From positions 1 through 37,938 of the forward strand of contig JAABTK010000047.1 in the NCBI GenBank assembly GCA_011389885.1: DNA of 37,938 nucleotides, in the 5' to 3' direction. The position numbers and the translations under genes were made by a program. Below, piece by piece: positions 14,410-23,594 of this stretch. Position 1 is the first letter of the stretch. Each line of letters opens with the position of its first letter. The DNA is from Gammaproteobacteria bacterium (GTDB lineage Bacteria; Pseudomonadota; Gammaproteobacteria; Chromatiales; Chromatiaceae). A model generated the notes under the pieces. It was not told the DNA's origin. It was given only the letters and a program-made list of their open reading frames with translations, and made no database searches.

Positions 14410-17340
14410 ATGATTTTCGATCTTCAGGTGCTGTACGGCGCGGCGCTGTTTTATCTGTTCGTGCTGTTTTCGTTGGCGTATATCACCGATAGCGGCCTGG
14501 TGTCGGTGAAGTGGGTGCAGCACCCGGTGATTTATGTGCTGTCGCTGGGGGTGTATGCCACCAGTTGGAGCTATTACGGCAGCGTGGGGTTGGCGCAGCG
14601 GGATGGTTATCTGTTTTTGACCATTTATTTGGGCGTGACCCTAGCCTTTTTGCTGGCGCCGGTGATCCTGAAGCCGATTCTGCGCCTGACCCGGGATTAT
14701 CAGTTGACCTCGTTGGCGGATCTGTTCGTGTTCCGTTATCGCAGTCAGGCCGCCGGGGTGTTGGTGACGCTGTTTATGTTGGTGGGGGCGCTGCCGTATA
14801 TCGCGTTGCAAATTCGGGCGGTGACGGAGACGGTGCAGGTGCTGACCCAGGAGGCCACGCCGCAGATGCTGGCGTTGGTGTTTTGCGCCACCCTGATCTT
14901 GTTCGCTATTTTATTTGGCGCCCGGCATGCGTCGCCGCGGGAGAAGCACCATGGCCTGGTGGCGGCCATCGCCTTTGAGACCGCGGTCAAGCTGTTGGCG
15001 ATTCTGTTGGTGGGGCTGTATGCGGTGAACGAGGTATTCGGCGGCGCCGCGGGGTTGGCGCAGTGGTTGGCGGCGCACCCGGAGGCGGTGGAGCGGCTGT
15101 ATGCGCCGGCCCGGGAGGGGCCTTGGCTGACGTTGATCTTTTTGGCCTTTGCCGCTTCGTTTTTGTTGCCGCGGCAGTTTCATATGCTGTTTACAGAGAA
15201 CTTTTCGGCCCGGGCGCTGAACTCCGCGGCCTGGGGCTTTCCGCTGCTGCTGTTGCTGCTGAACCTGGCGATTCCGCCGATTCTGTGGGCCGGGACGCAT
15301 TTGCGGCCGGAGATGAATCCGGACTATTACCTGTTGGGGATTGTGCTGGACGCCCCGACTTGGCTGCCGGTGTTGGCGTTTATCGGCGGGGTGTCGTCGG
15401 CCAGCGCCATGGTGATCGTGTCCACCTTGGCGTTGTCGTCCATGTGTCTGAATCACTTGGTGCTGCCGGCCAGCCCGCCTACGCCCAAGATGGACCTGTA
15501 TCGCTGGCTGCTGGCGGTGCGGCGGGTGTTAATCGCGTTAATTATCCTCGCCGGTTTCGGTTTCTATCAACTGCTGGAGCACAATCAGGGTCTGGCGGAT
15601 TTGGGGCTGATTTCCTTCGTGGCGGTGGCCCAGTTCGTGCCGGGGCTGCTGGGGGTGCTGTTTTGGGCGCGGGCCAATCGCATCGGTTTCATCGCCGGCC
15701 TGGCCGGGGGCGTGGCGATGTGGTTTCTGACCCTGCTGGCCCCGCTGCTGCATGCCTCGGGGATTTTGCAAGAGCCGCTGAGTTTGGTTTTTTTGCGGGT
15801 GGAGGGGGCGCACGACCCTTGGGCCTTTGCCACCTTTTGGTCGTTGACGGTGAATAGCCTGTTGTTCGTGGGTTTTTCGCTGTGGTTTCGGCAGTCGGCG
15901 GAGGAGCGGGAGACGGCGCGGGCCTGCCGCAGTGATACCTTCCTGCCGCTGGCCGGGGTGGTGGCGGCGCATTCGCCGGGGCAGTTTGTGGAGGGCCTGA
16001 GCGCCACCGTGGGGCGCGAGGCGGGGGAGCGCGAGGTGGCCCAGGCGTTGCAGGATCTCGATTTGGCGGCGGACGAGTCGCGCCCGGCGGAGCTGCGGCG
16101 GCTGCGCGAGCGCATCGAGCGCAATCTTTCCGGGCTGTTGGGGCCGCAGATGGCGCACATGGTGATCAATCAGCAATTGGCGCTGGATTCCCGGGCCAAG
16201 ACCGCGCTGGCGGATTCCATGCGCTTCGTGGAGGAGCGGCTCCAGCAGTCGCGCAGTGCGATGAAGGGCGTCACCGCGGAGCTGGACGCGCTGCGCCGCT
16301 ATCATCGGCAGATCCTGCTCGACCTGCCGCTGGGGGTCTGTGCGGTGGAGGCCGATCGCCGGGTGGTGATTTGGAATTTGGCCCTGGAGGTAATGAGCGG
16401 GGTGCCCAATCGGCAGGCGGTGGGGCGCAATCTTCAGGATTTGCCGCACCCCTGGAGCGAGCTGCTGGCGGGTTTCGCCCGCGCCGGGGATGAGCATGTG
16501 CATCACCTGGAGGTGCAGGCCGAGGGGCGCAAGCGCTGGTTCAATCTGCACAAGGCGCGGGTGTGGGACACCAGCCTGGGACCCGGCGGCGGCGCGGCGC
16601 GGGAGCGCAGCGGGCTGGTGATGCTGTTGGAGGATCTTACCGATCTGGAGACCCTGGAGGCGGAGTTGGCGCATACCGATCGCCTGGCCTCTATCGGGCG
16701 GCTGGCCGCCGGGGTGGCGCATGAGATCGGCAACCCGGTCACCGGCATCGCCTCGCTGGCGCAGAACCTGCGCGAGGAGCACGATCCGGCCGAGATAGAG
16801 CGCAGCATTGACGCCATCCTGCAACAGACCCGGCGCATCTCGGGCATCGTGCAGTCGCTGAGCAATTTCTCCCGCAGCGGTGCGGCGGGGCTGGAGCCGG
16901 CGCGGTTTCCGCTCGACGCCGCGCTGTCCGAGGCGCTGAGTTTGGTGCAGCTCACGCACAAGGCCAAGCGCGTGACCTGTGATTGCAGTTGCCCCGCCGG
17001 GCTGGTGCTAAACGGCGACCGCCAGCGCCTGTCCCAGGTGCTGGTGAACCTGCTTTCCAACGCCTGCGACGCCTCCAGGCCGGGTGATCGGGTGGATGTG
17101 ATCGTAATCGACGGCGGGGAGGAAATCACCCTGGAGATCATGGATCAGGGCCAGGGCATCCCGCAAGAGCATCGGGAGCTGGTGTTCGAGCCCTTTTTCA
17201 CCACCAAGCCCGCGGGCGAGGGCACCGGCCTCGGGCTGCCGCTGGTGTACAAGATTGTGCAGGAGCACGGCGGCCGCATCGAACTCGACTCCGCGCCCGG
17301 CGTGGGCACGCGGGTGATCATCCATTTGCCGAAACACTGA
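14410..17340 (+). CDS. SSF-domain sensor histidine kinase, CbrA-like
   Basis: The 976-aa protein joins a sodium/solute-symporter domain (about residues 1-490, roughly 13 helices) to a cytoplasmic sensor kinase: a coiled linker (about 535-640), a PAS-like domain (about 640-750), a HisKA domain with His771 in [12 protein letters not shown], and an HATPase domain with [17 protein letters not shown] and [13 protein letters not shown]. This is the architecture of CbrA, which senses carbon or amino-acid status in pseudomonads, and of related PutP-like sensors. The intact-looking symporter part could move a solute or only sense flux. GGGGG just before ATG 14410 is the ribosome site. The sigma-54 response regulator 11 bases downstream is the obvious partner. 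Confidence 0.88.
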   Translation: MIFDLQVLYGAALFYLFVLFSLAYITDSGLVSVKWVQHPVIYVLSLGVYATSWSYYGSVGLAQRDGYLFLTIYLGVTLAFLLAPVILKPILRLTRDYQLTSLADLFVFRYRSQAAGVLVTLFMLVGALPYIALQIRAVTETVQVLTQEATPQMLALVFCATLILFAILFGARHASPREKHHGLVAAIAFETAVKLLAILLVGLYAVNEVFGGAAGLAQWLAAHPEAVERLYAPAREGPWLTLIFLAFAASFLLPRQFHMLFTENFSARALNSAAWGFPLLLLLLNLAIPPILWAGTHLRPEMNPDYYLLGIVLDAPTWLPVLAFIGGVSSASAMVIVSTLALSSMCLNHLVLPASPPTPKMDLYRWLLAVRRVLIALIILAGFGFYQLLEHNQGLADLGLISFVAVAQFVPGLLGVLFWARANRIGFIAGLAGGVAMWFLTLLAPLLHASGILQEPLSLVFLRVEGAHDPWAFATFWSLTVNSLLFVGFSLWFRQSAEERETARACRSDTFLPLAGVVAAHSPGQFVEGLSATVGREAGEREVAQALQDLDLAADESRPAELRRLRERIERNLSGLLGPQMAHMVINQQLALDSRAKTALADSMRFVEERLQQSRSAMKGVTAELDALRRYHRQILLDLPLGVCAVEADRRVVIWNLALEVMSGVPNRQAVGRNLQDLPHPWSELLAGFARAGDEHVHHLEVQAEGRKRWFNLHKARVWDTSLGPGGGAARERSGLVMLLEDLTDLETLEAELAHTDRLASIGRLAAGVAHEIGNPVTGIASLAQNLREEHDPAEIERSIDAILQQTRRISGIVQSLSNFSRSGAAGLEPARFPLDAALSEALSLVQLTHKAKRVTCDCSCPAGLVLNGDRQRLSQVLVNLLSNACDASRPGDRVDVIVIDGGEEITLEIMDQGQGIPQEHRELVFEPFFTTKPAGEGTGLGLPLVYKIVQEHGGRIELDSAPGVGTRVIIHLPKH

Positions 17341-17351
17341 AGCCGAGCATC

Positions 17352-18689
17352 ATGAATCGAATCCTGATCGTCGAGGACGAGGAAATCATTCGTCAGGCCG
17401 TGCGGCGGTTGCTGGAGCGCCAAGGCTACCGCGTGTGCGAGGCCGAATCGGTGGAACAGGCGGAGGCCGAGCACCCGTTGCCCGACTTTGACCTGATCCT
17501 GGCGGACGTGCGCCTGCCCGGCGCCCCGGGGACCGAGATCATCGCCCGCGCCCAGGGCGTGCCGGTGCTGATCATGACCAGCTACGCCAGTGTGCGCTCG
17601 GCGGTGGAGGCGATGAAGCTCGGCGCGGTGGATTACATCGCCAAGCCCTTCGACCACGACGAACTGCTGTTGCAGGTGAGGCGGATTTTGGAGCAGACCC
17701 GGCTGGAGCGCCAGAATCAGGTCCTGCATTCGGAGCTGGACCGGCTGTATCCGGTAGAGGGCATGATCGGCGATTCGCCGCAAATGCAGGACGTTTGCCG
17801 CAAGATCAGCAAGATTGCGCCCACCGACTCCACGGTGCTAATTCTGGGTGAATCCGGCACTGGCAAGGAGCTGGTGGCGCGGGCGCTGCACAAGCAGAGC
17901 CGGCGCAGCGGCGGGCCTCTGGTGACGGTGAATTGCGCCGCCATTCCCGACACCCTAGTGGAGTCGGAGCTGTTCGGCCACGAAAAGGGCGCCTTTACCA
18001 GCGCCAACAGCGCCCGCACCGGCTTGGTGGAGAGCGCCGACGGCGGCACCCTGTTCCTGGACGAAATCGGCGAGCTGCCGCTGCTGGCCCAGGCGCGGCT
18101 GCTGCGGGTGCTGCAGAACGGCGAAATCCGCCGCGTGGGCTCGGAGCAGTCCAAGCATGTGGACGTGCGCCTGGTGGCCGCCACCCACCGCGACCTGCGG
18201 CAACTGGTGCAGACCCAGGCCTTTCGCAGTGATCTGTACTTTCGGCTGCGGGTGGTGGAGCTGAACCTTCCGCCGTTGCGTGAACGCGGCGAGGACGTCA
18301 TCAAGCTCGCCGGCGTCCTGCTGAAAAAGGTCTGCAAGAACCTCAATCGGCCGCCGCTGAAGCTGAGCCCGGCGGCCTTGGCGCAGATTCGCGGCTATGG
18401 CTGGCCGGGCAATGTGCGGGAGCTGGAAAACACCATGGAGCGGGCGGTGATTTTGGCCGAAGCGGAGGAGATCAGCCCCGATCTATTGGCCCTGGACGGC
18501 TTTATCGATCGCCTGGAGCCGCAGGCCCCGGCGCACGACCTGTCATTGGAGGAGTATTTCCGCCAGTTCGTGCTCAAGCATCAACATGAAGTGACCGAAA
18601 CCGAGCTGGCCAAGCGCCTGGGGATTAGTCGCAAGGCGCTGTGGGAGCGCCGGCAACGCTTCGGGATCCCGCGCCCGGCCAAGCGGTGA
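17352..18689 (+). CDS. NtrC-family sigma-54 response regulator, CbrB-like
   Basis: The 445-aa protein has a receiver domain (1-115; acidic residues in VEDE, phosphoacceptor Asp52 in LADVRLPG, Lys98 in AKPFD). An AAA+ domain follows (about 138-370; Walker A GESGTGKE at 166-173, Walker B GTLFLDE at 232-238), then a Fis-type helix-turn-helix (about 414-445, [20 protein letters not shown]). Phosphorylated by the upstream kinase, it should activate sigma-54 promoters. The sigma-54-contacting loop reads GAFTSA (213-218), not the canonical GAFTGA. It shares an operon with the kinase. Targets are unknown; CbrB in pseudomonads drives carbon-use genes and a small RNA, and nothing in this window shows an equivalent. 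Confidence 0.9.
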   Translation: MNRILIVEDEEIIRQAVRRLLERQGYRVCEAESVEQAEAEHPLPDFDLILADVRLPGAPGTEIIARAQGVPVLIMTSYASVRSAVEAMKLGAVDYIAKPFDHDELLLQVRRILEQTRLERQNQVLHSELDRLYPVEGMIGDSPQMQDVCRKISKIAPTDSTVLILGESGTGKELVARALHKQSRRSGGPLVTVNCAAIPDTLVESELFGHEKGAFTSANSARTGLVESADGGTLFLDEIGELPLLAQARLLRVLQNGEIRRVGSEQSKHVDVRLVAATHRDLRQLVQTQAFRSDLYFRLRVVELNLPPLRERGEDVIKLAGVLLKKVCKNLNRPPLKLSPAALAQIRGYGWPGNVRELENTMERAVILAEAEEISPDLLALDGFIDRLEPQAPAHDLSLEEYFRQFVLKHQHEVTETELAKRLGISRKALWERRQRFGIPRPAKR

Positions 18690-18693
18690 GGCC

Positions 18694-18828
18694 GAGTACA
18701 GCCGCGCCTAAATATCGGAAACCACCCAGGCGCCCTCGGAACGCAGGGTACGCGGAGAACCGCAGAGGACGCAGAGAGGCGTTTCGATTTCATGCTCGTT
18801 CCCAAGGTCTCCTTGGGAATGCCTGTCT
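18694..18828 (+). repeat. Dispersed element, partial copy with a perfect stem-loop
   Basis: The start (CTAAATATCGGAAACCACC, ACGCAGGGTACGCGGAG) matches the left part of the composite element. It is followed by CATGCTCG, a 9-bp perfect hairpin (TTCCCAAGG, loop TCT, CCTTGGGAA; 18799-18819), then TGCCTGTC. It begins five bases after the response-regulator stop and might serve as a transcript-end structure, although there is no U-run. Confidence 0.6.
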
Positions 18829-18935
18829 TGCAAGCGCTAGCTTGCCGAATGGCTTGGGGAGTTAGAGCTTCCAAGACGTGAGGCTCCAAGCTGGGGCTTG
18901 GGGTCCAGCGGTGTTTCAAACTCGCGTGTGACACG

Positions 18936-19167
18936 CCGTTTGACCAACTGGCAACCCAGGCGCTCTCGAAGTACCGAGCACAGGCAGAACCGCACAGCCC
19001 GAGGGCTGTACTCCAGGCGGCTAGGCGAGGCTTCAGCGCCGGACAGGCACACCCCCTCGCTGGACGCGACAACAAGCAAGCAAAACCGCCTCCGCGCGCC
19101 CTGCGGTCCTCGGCGCCCTCTGCGTTCCTCAAAGGCGTTGTTTCCGTTATTGGTGCGCAGCCGTACT
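18936..19167 (-). repeat. Composite dispersed element, near full-length inverted copy
   Basis: On the minus strand the order and length match 8771-9003: CGGAAACAACGCC, AACGCAGAGGGCGC, GTGCCTGTCC, CTAGCCGCCTGGAGTACAG, the dyad ACAGCCC-TC-GGGCTGT, CTTCGAGAGCGCCTGGG and TTGCCAGTTGGTCAAACGG. With the copy at 18694-18828 it fills most of 18690-19192; no gene is seen there. Confidence 0.75.
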
Positions 19168-19192
19168 CGGTGAGGCCGTGTCGGGCGCGCAA

Positions 19193-20206
19193 TCAGCCGA
19201 CGCAGAGAAAGTCTGCGCCCTTGCGGTAGCCCAGGGCCTGTAATTGGGCCGCGATCAGGTCGCGCGCGCCGTGGTTGGCCACGTACACCAGCACCAACGG
19301 CTTGGGTTCGCGGCGCAGCCAAGCCGGGGCGACCACCCAGGCCCCTTGCACGCGGTTGCCGATCTTTCGCGGGTCGATGTCGATCCAGGCCTGGGGGGCG
19401 AAGCCGTGTTGGATCAAATGCGTGCAGCGGCGGCGGGTCTTGCGCCCGGCGCCCCAAAACACCAAGGCCTCCCGGCGCGCCCGCAGCAGCGGGTCGCGGG
19501 CCAGATAGTCGGCGCGCAGGCGGTCGAAGGCGGTGCGCAGGTAGCGCGGGTCTTGGCGCGAGGTGCGGCCCGCGGACTCCCGCCAATAGAGCAGGGTTTG
19601 CGGCAGTTTGGCCATGCGCTCGCCGCGTTGATGCAGGCGCAGCCAAAGCTCATAGTCTTCGGGGAAGGGGCCTTGGCGATAGCCCCCGGCGGCGATTACC
19701 GCGCGCCGGCGGAAGGTCACAGCGGGATGGGCGAAGGGGGCCTCGACGTAGATGTCTTGGGCGATTTGCTCGGGCGTGAGCAGTCCGTTCTGCCAGCGCA
19801 CATACTCCCGATACCCGGCCTGAACGATGCCTTCCGGAAACAGCTTCACCCGCGCCCCCGCCAGCGCCACGCCGGGATGACGGCGCAGGTATTCGGCCTG
19901 CAACGCCAGGCGTTCGGGATGCATGATGTCGTCCGCGTCCATGCGCGCCACCAAGTCCCCCCGCGCCTGTTCCAGGCCCAGGTTGAGGGCGTCCACCAGG
20001 CCGCGCCCGGGGTTGCGCAGCAGTCGCACCCGCGGGTCCTGCCGGGCCGCCCGCTCCAGCAGCAAAACGGAGGCGTCTTGCGAGTGGTCGTCGATGGCCA
20101 ACAGCTCGAAGTCGGCCCAGGTCTGGGCGCGTATCGAATCCAGACACGCGGGCAGGGTGGTCGCCCCGTCGCGCACCGGCAGCAGGATGCTGAGCGCCGG
20201 CCTCAA
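19193..20206 (-). CDS. Family 2 glycosyltransferase with a C-terminal Rossmann-like domain
   Basis: The protein opens RPALSILLPVRDG, the usual GT2 nucleotide-binding strand, with IDDHSQD, the metal-binding DADD (about 90-93, in ARMDADDIMHPER) and the acceptor-side PFPEDYELW (Glu183-Asp184). It would transfer a sugar from an NDP-sugar to a cell-surface glycan or lipid. From about residue 248 a second region begins LVFWGAGRKTRRR and contains WIDIDPRKIGNRVQG, like the small nucleotide-binding domain fused to some transferases. I start it at TTG 20206 (337 aa), because TGAGG lies just upstream and the family N-terminus begins there; an upstream ATG at 20287 would overlap the preceding gene by about 74 bases. 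It is probably co-transcribed with the small gene ahead. Confidence 0.82.
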   Translation of the reverse strand: MRPALSILLPVRDGATTLPACLDSIRAQTWADFELLAIDDHSQDASVLLLERAARQDPRVRLLRNPGRGLVDALNLGLEQARGDLVARMDADDIMHPERLALQAEYLRRHPGVALAGARVKLFPEGIVQAGYREYVRWQNGLLTPEQIAQDIYVEAPFAHPAVTFRRRAVIAAGGYRQGPFPEDYELWLRLHQRGERMAKLPQTLLYWRESAGRTSRQDPRYLRTAFDRLRADYLARDPLLRARREALVFWGAGRKTRRRCTHLIQHGFAPQAWIDIDPRKIGNRVQGAWVVAPAWLRREPKPLVLVYVANHGARDLIAAQLQALGYRKGADFLCVG

Positions 20207-20213
20207 GCGCGCC

Positions 20214-20429
20214 TCAATCGTCGCCGATCTTGCGGTTATCGCGCGGGATGGTGAGCAGCTTTTCGGCCTCGGCCTCGCTGCGCGCATGCATCATGCGAAT
20301 CACCGCCTCGGACTCGGTCGCGGCCTTGCGCAGCGCGTTCACCTTGAGCTTGGCCTCGCGGTACTTGGGGTAATCGGCCACATAGACGGGTTCGCGCTCG
20401 GAGAGCATGCGATAGACAAAGTAGGGCAT
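20214..20429 (-). CDS. Small conserved protein of unknown function
   Basis: The 71-aa protein begins MPYFVYRMLSE and continues with YPKYREAKLKVNALRK and a C-terminal EAEKLLTIPRDN. Short proteins of this shape (a beta-strand N-terminus, a lysine-rich helix and a LL..PR tail) are widespread in gammaproteobacteria, but I know of no assigned function. AGAGG lies about eight bases before ATG 20429. An ATG at 20468 would add 13 residues and seems less likely. It ends seven bases before the glycosyltransferase TTG and contains that gene's ribosome site, so the two are coupled. It is divergent from the glycine-zipper operon. Confidence 0.75.
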   Translation of the reverse strand: MPYFVYRMLSEREPVYVADYPKYREAKLKVNALRKAATESEAVIRMMHARSEAEAEKLLTIPRDNRKIGDD

Positions 20430-20504
20430 GGTGCTGGGCCTCTGGGATCGAATTGAAAACCTTCTCAAGGTTGGGGCGCTGGGCGCAGAAAAGCAAGCCG
20501 CACC

Positions 20505-20538
20505 GTTCAGCCTCGGTTCAGCCGCCGCCGACTACAGT
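20505..20538 (+). promoter_or_regulatory. Direct-repeat activator site and -10 for the two-component operon
   Basis: GTTCAGCC occurs at 20505-20512 and 20516-20523, an 11-bp period typical of OmpR/PhoB-family binding sites. TACAGT (20533-20538) ten bases further on is a plausible -10, and the repeats occupy the -35 position, as in class II activated promoters. The start point would be near 20545, leaving a leader of about 53 bases before ATG 20598. An OmpR-type regulator is encoded in the same operon. Confidence 0.55.
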
Positions 20539-20597
20539 AAGGGTCAAGCGGAGGGGCCAGCCCTTCGGATTCCTTCATCCCGACCCGGAGAACCGAC

Positions 20598-21149
20598 ATG
20601 AAAACCAGCTCAATCACCGCCGCCGTCCTCAGCGCACTACTCGTGCTGCCAATGAGCGGCGTCCAGGCCGCGCGCGATGCCAGCTACACCGATCACGCCC
20701 GGGTGCTTAAGGTGCAACCGATTTACAAGCAGTCCAGCGAGCGTGACGTTTACTGCACCCCGCGCCGCGGCGAGCGCTTCGAGCGGCGCGGCCAGTATCG
20801 CGGCGACGACTCCTACACCGCCGAAGTGGTGGGGGCCATCGTCGGCGGCGCCATCGGCAACCAATTCGGCGGCGGTCGCGGCCAAGACGCGATGACCGTG
20901 GCCGGGGCGGCGCTGGGGGCCTCGGTGGCGCACGAAATGGACCGCGGCCAGGACCGCCGATTGCGCACCGCGGATCGGCGCTGCAAAGTGGTCGAACAGG
21001 TCCGCGGCCCGAAGCAGGTGGCGGGTTATCGTGTAAAATACCGCTATGACGGACAGACCTTTTGGACTCGCACCCGGCGTCATCCGGGGGAATGGATGCC
21101 GGTGGAAGTGACCATCGACCCCAAACCCGCTCGCCGAGGACGTTATTGA
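20598..21149 (+). CDS. Secreted glycine-zipper (2TM) protein
   Basis: The 183-aa protein has a Sec signal peptide (MKTSSITAAVLSALLVLPMSGVQA) with probable cleavage after VQA. Next comes a basic region, then a glycine-zipper segment (VVGAIVGGAIGNQFGGGRGQ, then AGAALGASVAHEM; about 78-115) of the Rick_17kDa_Anti/2TM type. The tail is basic and aromatic-rich (YRVKYRYDGQTFWTRT). Such proteins sit in the periplasm or outer-membrane layer and are often envelope-stress induced. There is no lipobox Cys at the cleavage site. It is the first gene of the operon with the PepSY-like protein and the two-component pair, so it may be both a target and part of the sensory circuit. Confidence 0.82.
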   Translation: MKTSSITAAVLSALLVLPMSGVQAARDASYTDHARVLKVQPIYKQSSERDVYCTPRRGERFERRGQYRGDDSYTAEVVGAIVGGAIGNQFGGGRGQDAMTVAGAALGASVAHEMDRGQDRRLRTADRRCKVVEQVRGPKQVAGYRVKYRYDGQTFWTRTRRHPGEWMPVEVTIDPKPARRGRY

Positions 21150-21162
21150 TAACGCCAAAACC

Positions 21163-21456
21163 ATGTGCAAAACGCCTTTAACCACCGCCGCCCTGGCCCT
21201 GCTGTTCGGCCTCGCCCAGAGCGCCCCGGCCGCCGCCCAATCCGGCGCGCCGCCGGCGCGTCAGGCCGAGGCCGGGATCTCGCTGGATGCCGCGGTGGCG
21301 GCGGTTCGGGCGCGCACCGAGGCGCGCATCCTCGCCGCCGAGACCCGCCAGGCCGGCGGCCAGCCGGTGCATTTGATCCGCATCCTCACCCGCAAGGGCA
21401 AGGTGCGGCGCATCCGCATCGACGCCGCCAGCGGGCGGGCGGTGTCCGGGCGCTGA
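21163..21456 (+). CDS. Small exported PepSY-like protein
   Basis: The 97-aa protein has a signal peptide (MCKTPLTTAALALLFGLAQS...AAA) and a single short PepSY-type region: ISLDAAVAAVRARTEARILAA, then HLIRILTRKGKVRRIRIDA and SGR. PepSY domains are periplasmic modules often found beside PhoPQ-like systems, where they may modulate proteases or the sensor. It is 13 bases after the glycine-zipper gene and 16 before the response regulator. No clear ribosome site precedes ATG 21163, so coupling to the upstream gene is likely. The start is supported by the signal peptide. Confidence 0.78.
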   Translation: MCKTPLTTAALALLFGLAQSAPAAAQSGAPPARQAEAGISLDAAVAAVRARTEARILAAETRQAGGQPVHLIRILTRKGKVRRIRIDAASGRAVSGR

Positions 21457-21472
21457 ACGAGGATCGGAGTCG

Positions 21473-22153
21473 ATGCGTATCCTGGTGGTGGAGGACGACC
21501 CGGCCCTGCTGCAACAACTGGTCGAGCAACTGCGCGCCCACGGTTACTCCGTGGATTCGGCGGCGGACGGGCGCGAAGGCCTGTTTCTGGCCACCGACTT
21601 TCCGCTGGACCTCGCCATTATCGACCTCGGTCTGCCCAAGCTCTCGGGCATCGAACTCATTCGCCGCTTGCGCAGCGCCGATCATCACTATCCGGTGCTG
21701 ATCCTCACCGCGCGCGACAGTTGGCAAGACAAGGTGGAGGGCCTGGACGCCGGGGCCGACGACTACCTGGCCAAGCCCTTTCACTTCCCCGAACTATTCG
21801 CCCGCATCAATGCCCTGTTGCGCCGCGCGGCGGGTTTCGGCAGCCCCCAGGTGCGCCACGGCCCCTACGAGCTGGATACCGCCAACCAAACCCTGAAGGT
21901 GGACGGCGTCGAGACCGAACTCACCGCCTATGAATACAAGGTGATCGAATACCTGATGCTGCACCCCGGGCAGGTGGTGTCCAAGACCGAACTCACCGAG
22001 CATATCTACGAGCAGGACTTCGACCGCGACAGCAATGTGCTGGAGGTGTTCATCGGCCGCCTGCGGCGCAAGCTCGACCCCGAGCGCAGCCGCCAGCCGA
22101 TCCGCACCCTGCGCGGTCGGGGCTATCGCTTCGACCCGCCCGGCGAGGCATGA
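21473..22153 (+). CDS. OmpR/PhoP-family response regulator
   Basis: The 226-aa protein has a receiver domain (1-115; VVEDD, phosphoacceptor Asp51 in AIIDLGLPKLSG, conserved Thr in ILTARD, Lys in DYLAKPFHF). A winged-helix DNA-binding domain follows (about 125-222, ending RPIRTLRGRGYRFD). It most resembles PhoP/QseB-type regulators. GGAG at 21465-21468 is the ribosome site. The stop overlaps the kinase start (ATGATG region), the usual coupling of such pairs. It is the natural candidate to bind the GTTCAGCC direct repeat upstream of the operon. The inducing signal is unknown. Confidence 0.92.
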   Translation: MRILVVEDDPALLQQLVEQLRAHGYSVDSAADGREGLFLATDFPLDLAIIDLGLPKLSGIELIRRLRSADHHYPVLILTARDSWQDKVEGLDAGADDYLAKPFHFPELFARINALLRRAAGFGSPQVRHGPYELDTANQTLKVDGVETELTAYEYKVIEYLMLHPGQVVSKTELTEHIYEQDFDRDSNVLEVFIGRLRRKLDPERSRQPIRTLRGRGYRFDPPGEA

Positions 22154-23496
22154 TGCTATCCATCCACCTGCGGCTGGGGTTGGCCGCCTCGGCGGTGCTG
22201 GCGCTGTTTCTGGGCCTCACCGGGCTGGCCCTCGACCGCGCCCACAGCCAAAGCCTGGAACAGGCCCAACAGGCCCGCCTTGAGGCCCATATCTACGCCC
22301 TGCTGGCGGCCGCGCAAGAGGACGAGGCGGGCCGCATGCGGCTGCCGCCGAGCCTGCCCGACCCGCGCCTGACCACCGCCGATTCCGGTCTCTACGCCAT
22401 GGTCCGGGGCGAGCAGGGCGGCTATGTCTGGCACTCCGTCTCGCTGCTTGGGCGCGAGCCCGAATTCCTCACCCCCGCCGCACCGGGGCAAACCCTCTTC
22501 GCCCGCCGCGAGCAGGCGGGCGAGACCCTGTTCAGTCTCAGCTTCGGCATCCTGTGGGAAGACTTCGCCGGCCGCGAGCTGCACTACACCTTGGCCGCGG
22601 CCGAATCCGCCGCCTCCCTGCAACAGCGGGTGCAAGGCTTTCGCGCCAGCCTGTTCACCGGGCTCGGCAGCGCCGCGGCGATCCTGCTGCTGGCCCAATG
22701 GGGCGTGCTGCACTGGGGGCTGCACCCGCTGCGGCGCAGCGCGCAGGACCTCAAGCGGGTGGAGCGCGGCGAGGCCCAGCGCTTGGAGGGCGTCTATCCC
22801 AAGGAGCTGCAACGCCTCACCGGCAACATCAACGCCTTCATCGGCCAAAGCCAGGCCGCCCAGGAGAGGTACCGCAATCGCCTGGCCGACCTGGCCCACA
22901 GCCTCAAGACCCCGTTGGCGGTATTGCAAGGGGCCCTGGCCGCCCCGGGTGACGGCCAACTGCGCAATGCGCTGGTCGAACAACTGCCGCGGATTCAGGA
23001 AATCGTGCAATTCCAGCTCCGGCGCAGCGTCGGCGGCGGCCATAACCCGGCCCAGGCCACGCCAGTGGCCGAACCCGCGGCGCGCCTGCTACGAACCCTG
23101 GACAAGGTCTATCGAGCGCGCGCGGTGGAGTGTACGGCGCAAATCGACCCCCGAGCGCGCTATTTCGGCGACCCCGGAGACCTGCTGGAACTGCTCGGCA
23201 ACCTACTCGATAACGCCTTCAAATACGGCCATCAGCGAGTGGCCTTGAGCGCCGCCCCCAGGGCCGAAGGCGAGGCCGGTCGCCCCGGACTGCTGCTCGA
23301 AGTGGCCGACGACGGCCCCGGCATCCCCGAACACCGCCGTCAAGACGTGTTGCGCCGCGGCCAACGCCATGACCAACGCCAACCGGGGCAAGGCATCGGC
23401 CTCCACGTCGCCGCCGAAATCGTCGAACTCAACGGCGGCCGGCTCGAAATCACCGAATCCCAATGGGGCGGGGCCTTGGTGCGGGTGGTGTTCTGA
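22150..23496 (+). CDS. PhoQ-like sensor histidine kinase
   Basis: The 448-aa protein has an N-terminal transmembrane helix (about 5-27), a periplasmic sensing region (about 30-165) with WHSVSLLG and FGILWED segments seen in PhoQ-like kinases, and a second helix (about 168-190). A HAMP-like linker follows, then a dimerisation domain with His250 in LAHSLKTPLAVLQG, then the ATPase domain (NLLDNAFKYG, VADDGPGIPE, GQGIGLHVAAEI). The acid-poor periplasmic part and the neighbouring envelope genes suggest it watches cations, peptides or envelope state; that is inference. ATG 22150 overlaps the regulator stop; ATG 22153 is equally possible. Repeat DNA, not a clear terminator, follows it. Confidence 0.9.
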   Translation: MMLSIHLRLGLAASAVLALFLGLTGLALDRAHSQSLEQAQQARLEAHIYALLAAAQEDEAGRMRLPPSLPDPRLTTADSGLYAMVRGEQGGYVWHSVSLLGREPEFLTPAAPGQTLFARREQAGETLFSLSFGILWEDFAGRELHYTLAAAESAASLQQRVQGFRASLFTGLGSAAAILLLAQWGVLHWGLHPLRRSAQDLKRVERGEAQRLEGVYPKELQRLTGNINAFIGQSQAAQERYRNRLADLAHSLKTPLAVLQGALAAPGDGQLRNALVEQLPRIQEIVQFQLRRSVGGGHNPAQATPVAEPAARLLRTLDKVYRARAVECTAQIDPRARYFGDPGDLLELLGNLLDNAFKYGHQRVALSAAPRAEGEAGRPGLLLEVADDGPGIPEHRRQDVLRRGQRHDQRQPGQGIGLHVAAEIVELNGGRLEITESQWGGALVRVVF

Positions 23497-23594
23497 ACCA
23501 AGCCCAGTCGCGAATCCAGAGAGAGGCGTTTCGATTGCAGGCTAAAGGCGCGCATTCCAGAGCGGCGAAAACACCACTGAGCGAGGAGCCCGTC

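Noticed and set aside
15538-16959. 473-codon minus-strand frame opposite the SSF kinase
   Set aside because: Gln/Arg/His/Pro-rich antisense shadow with no family features.
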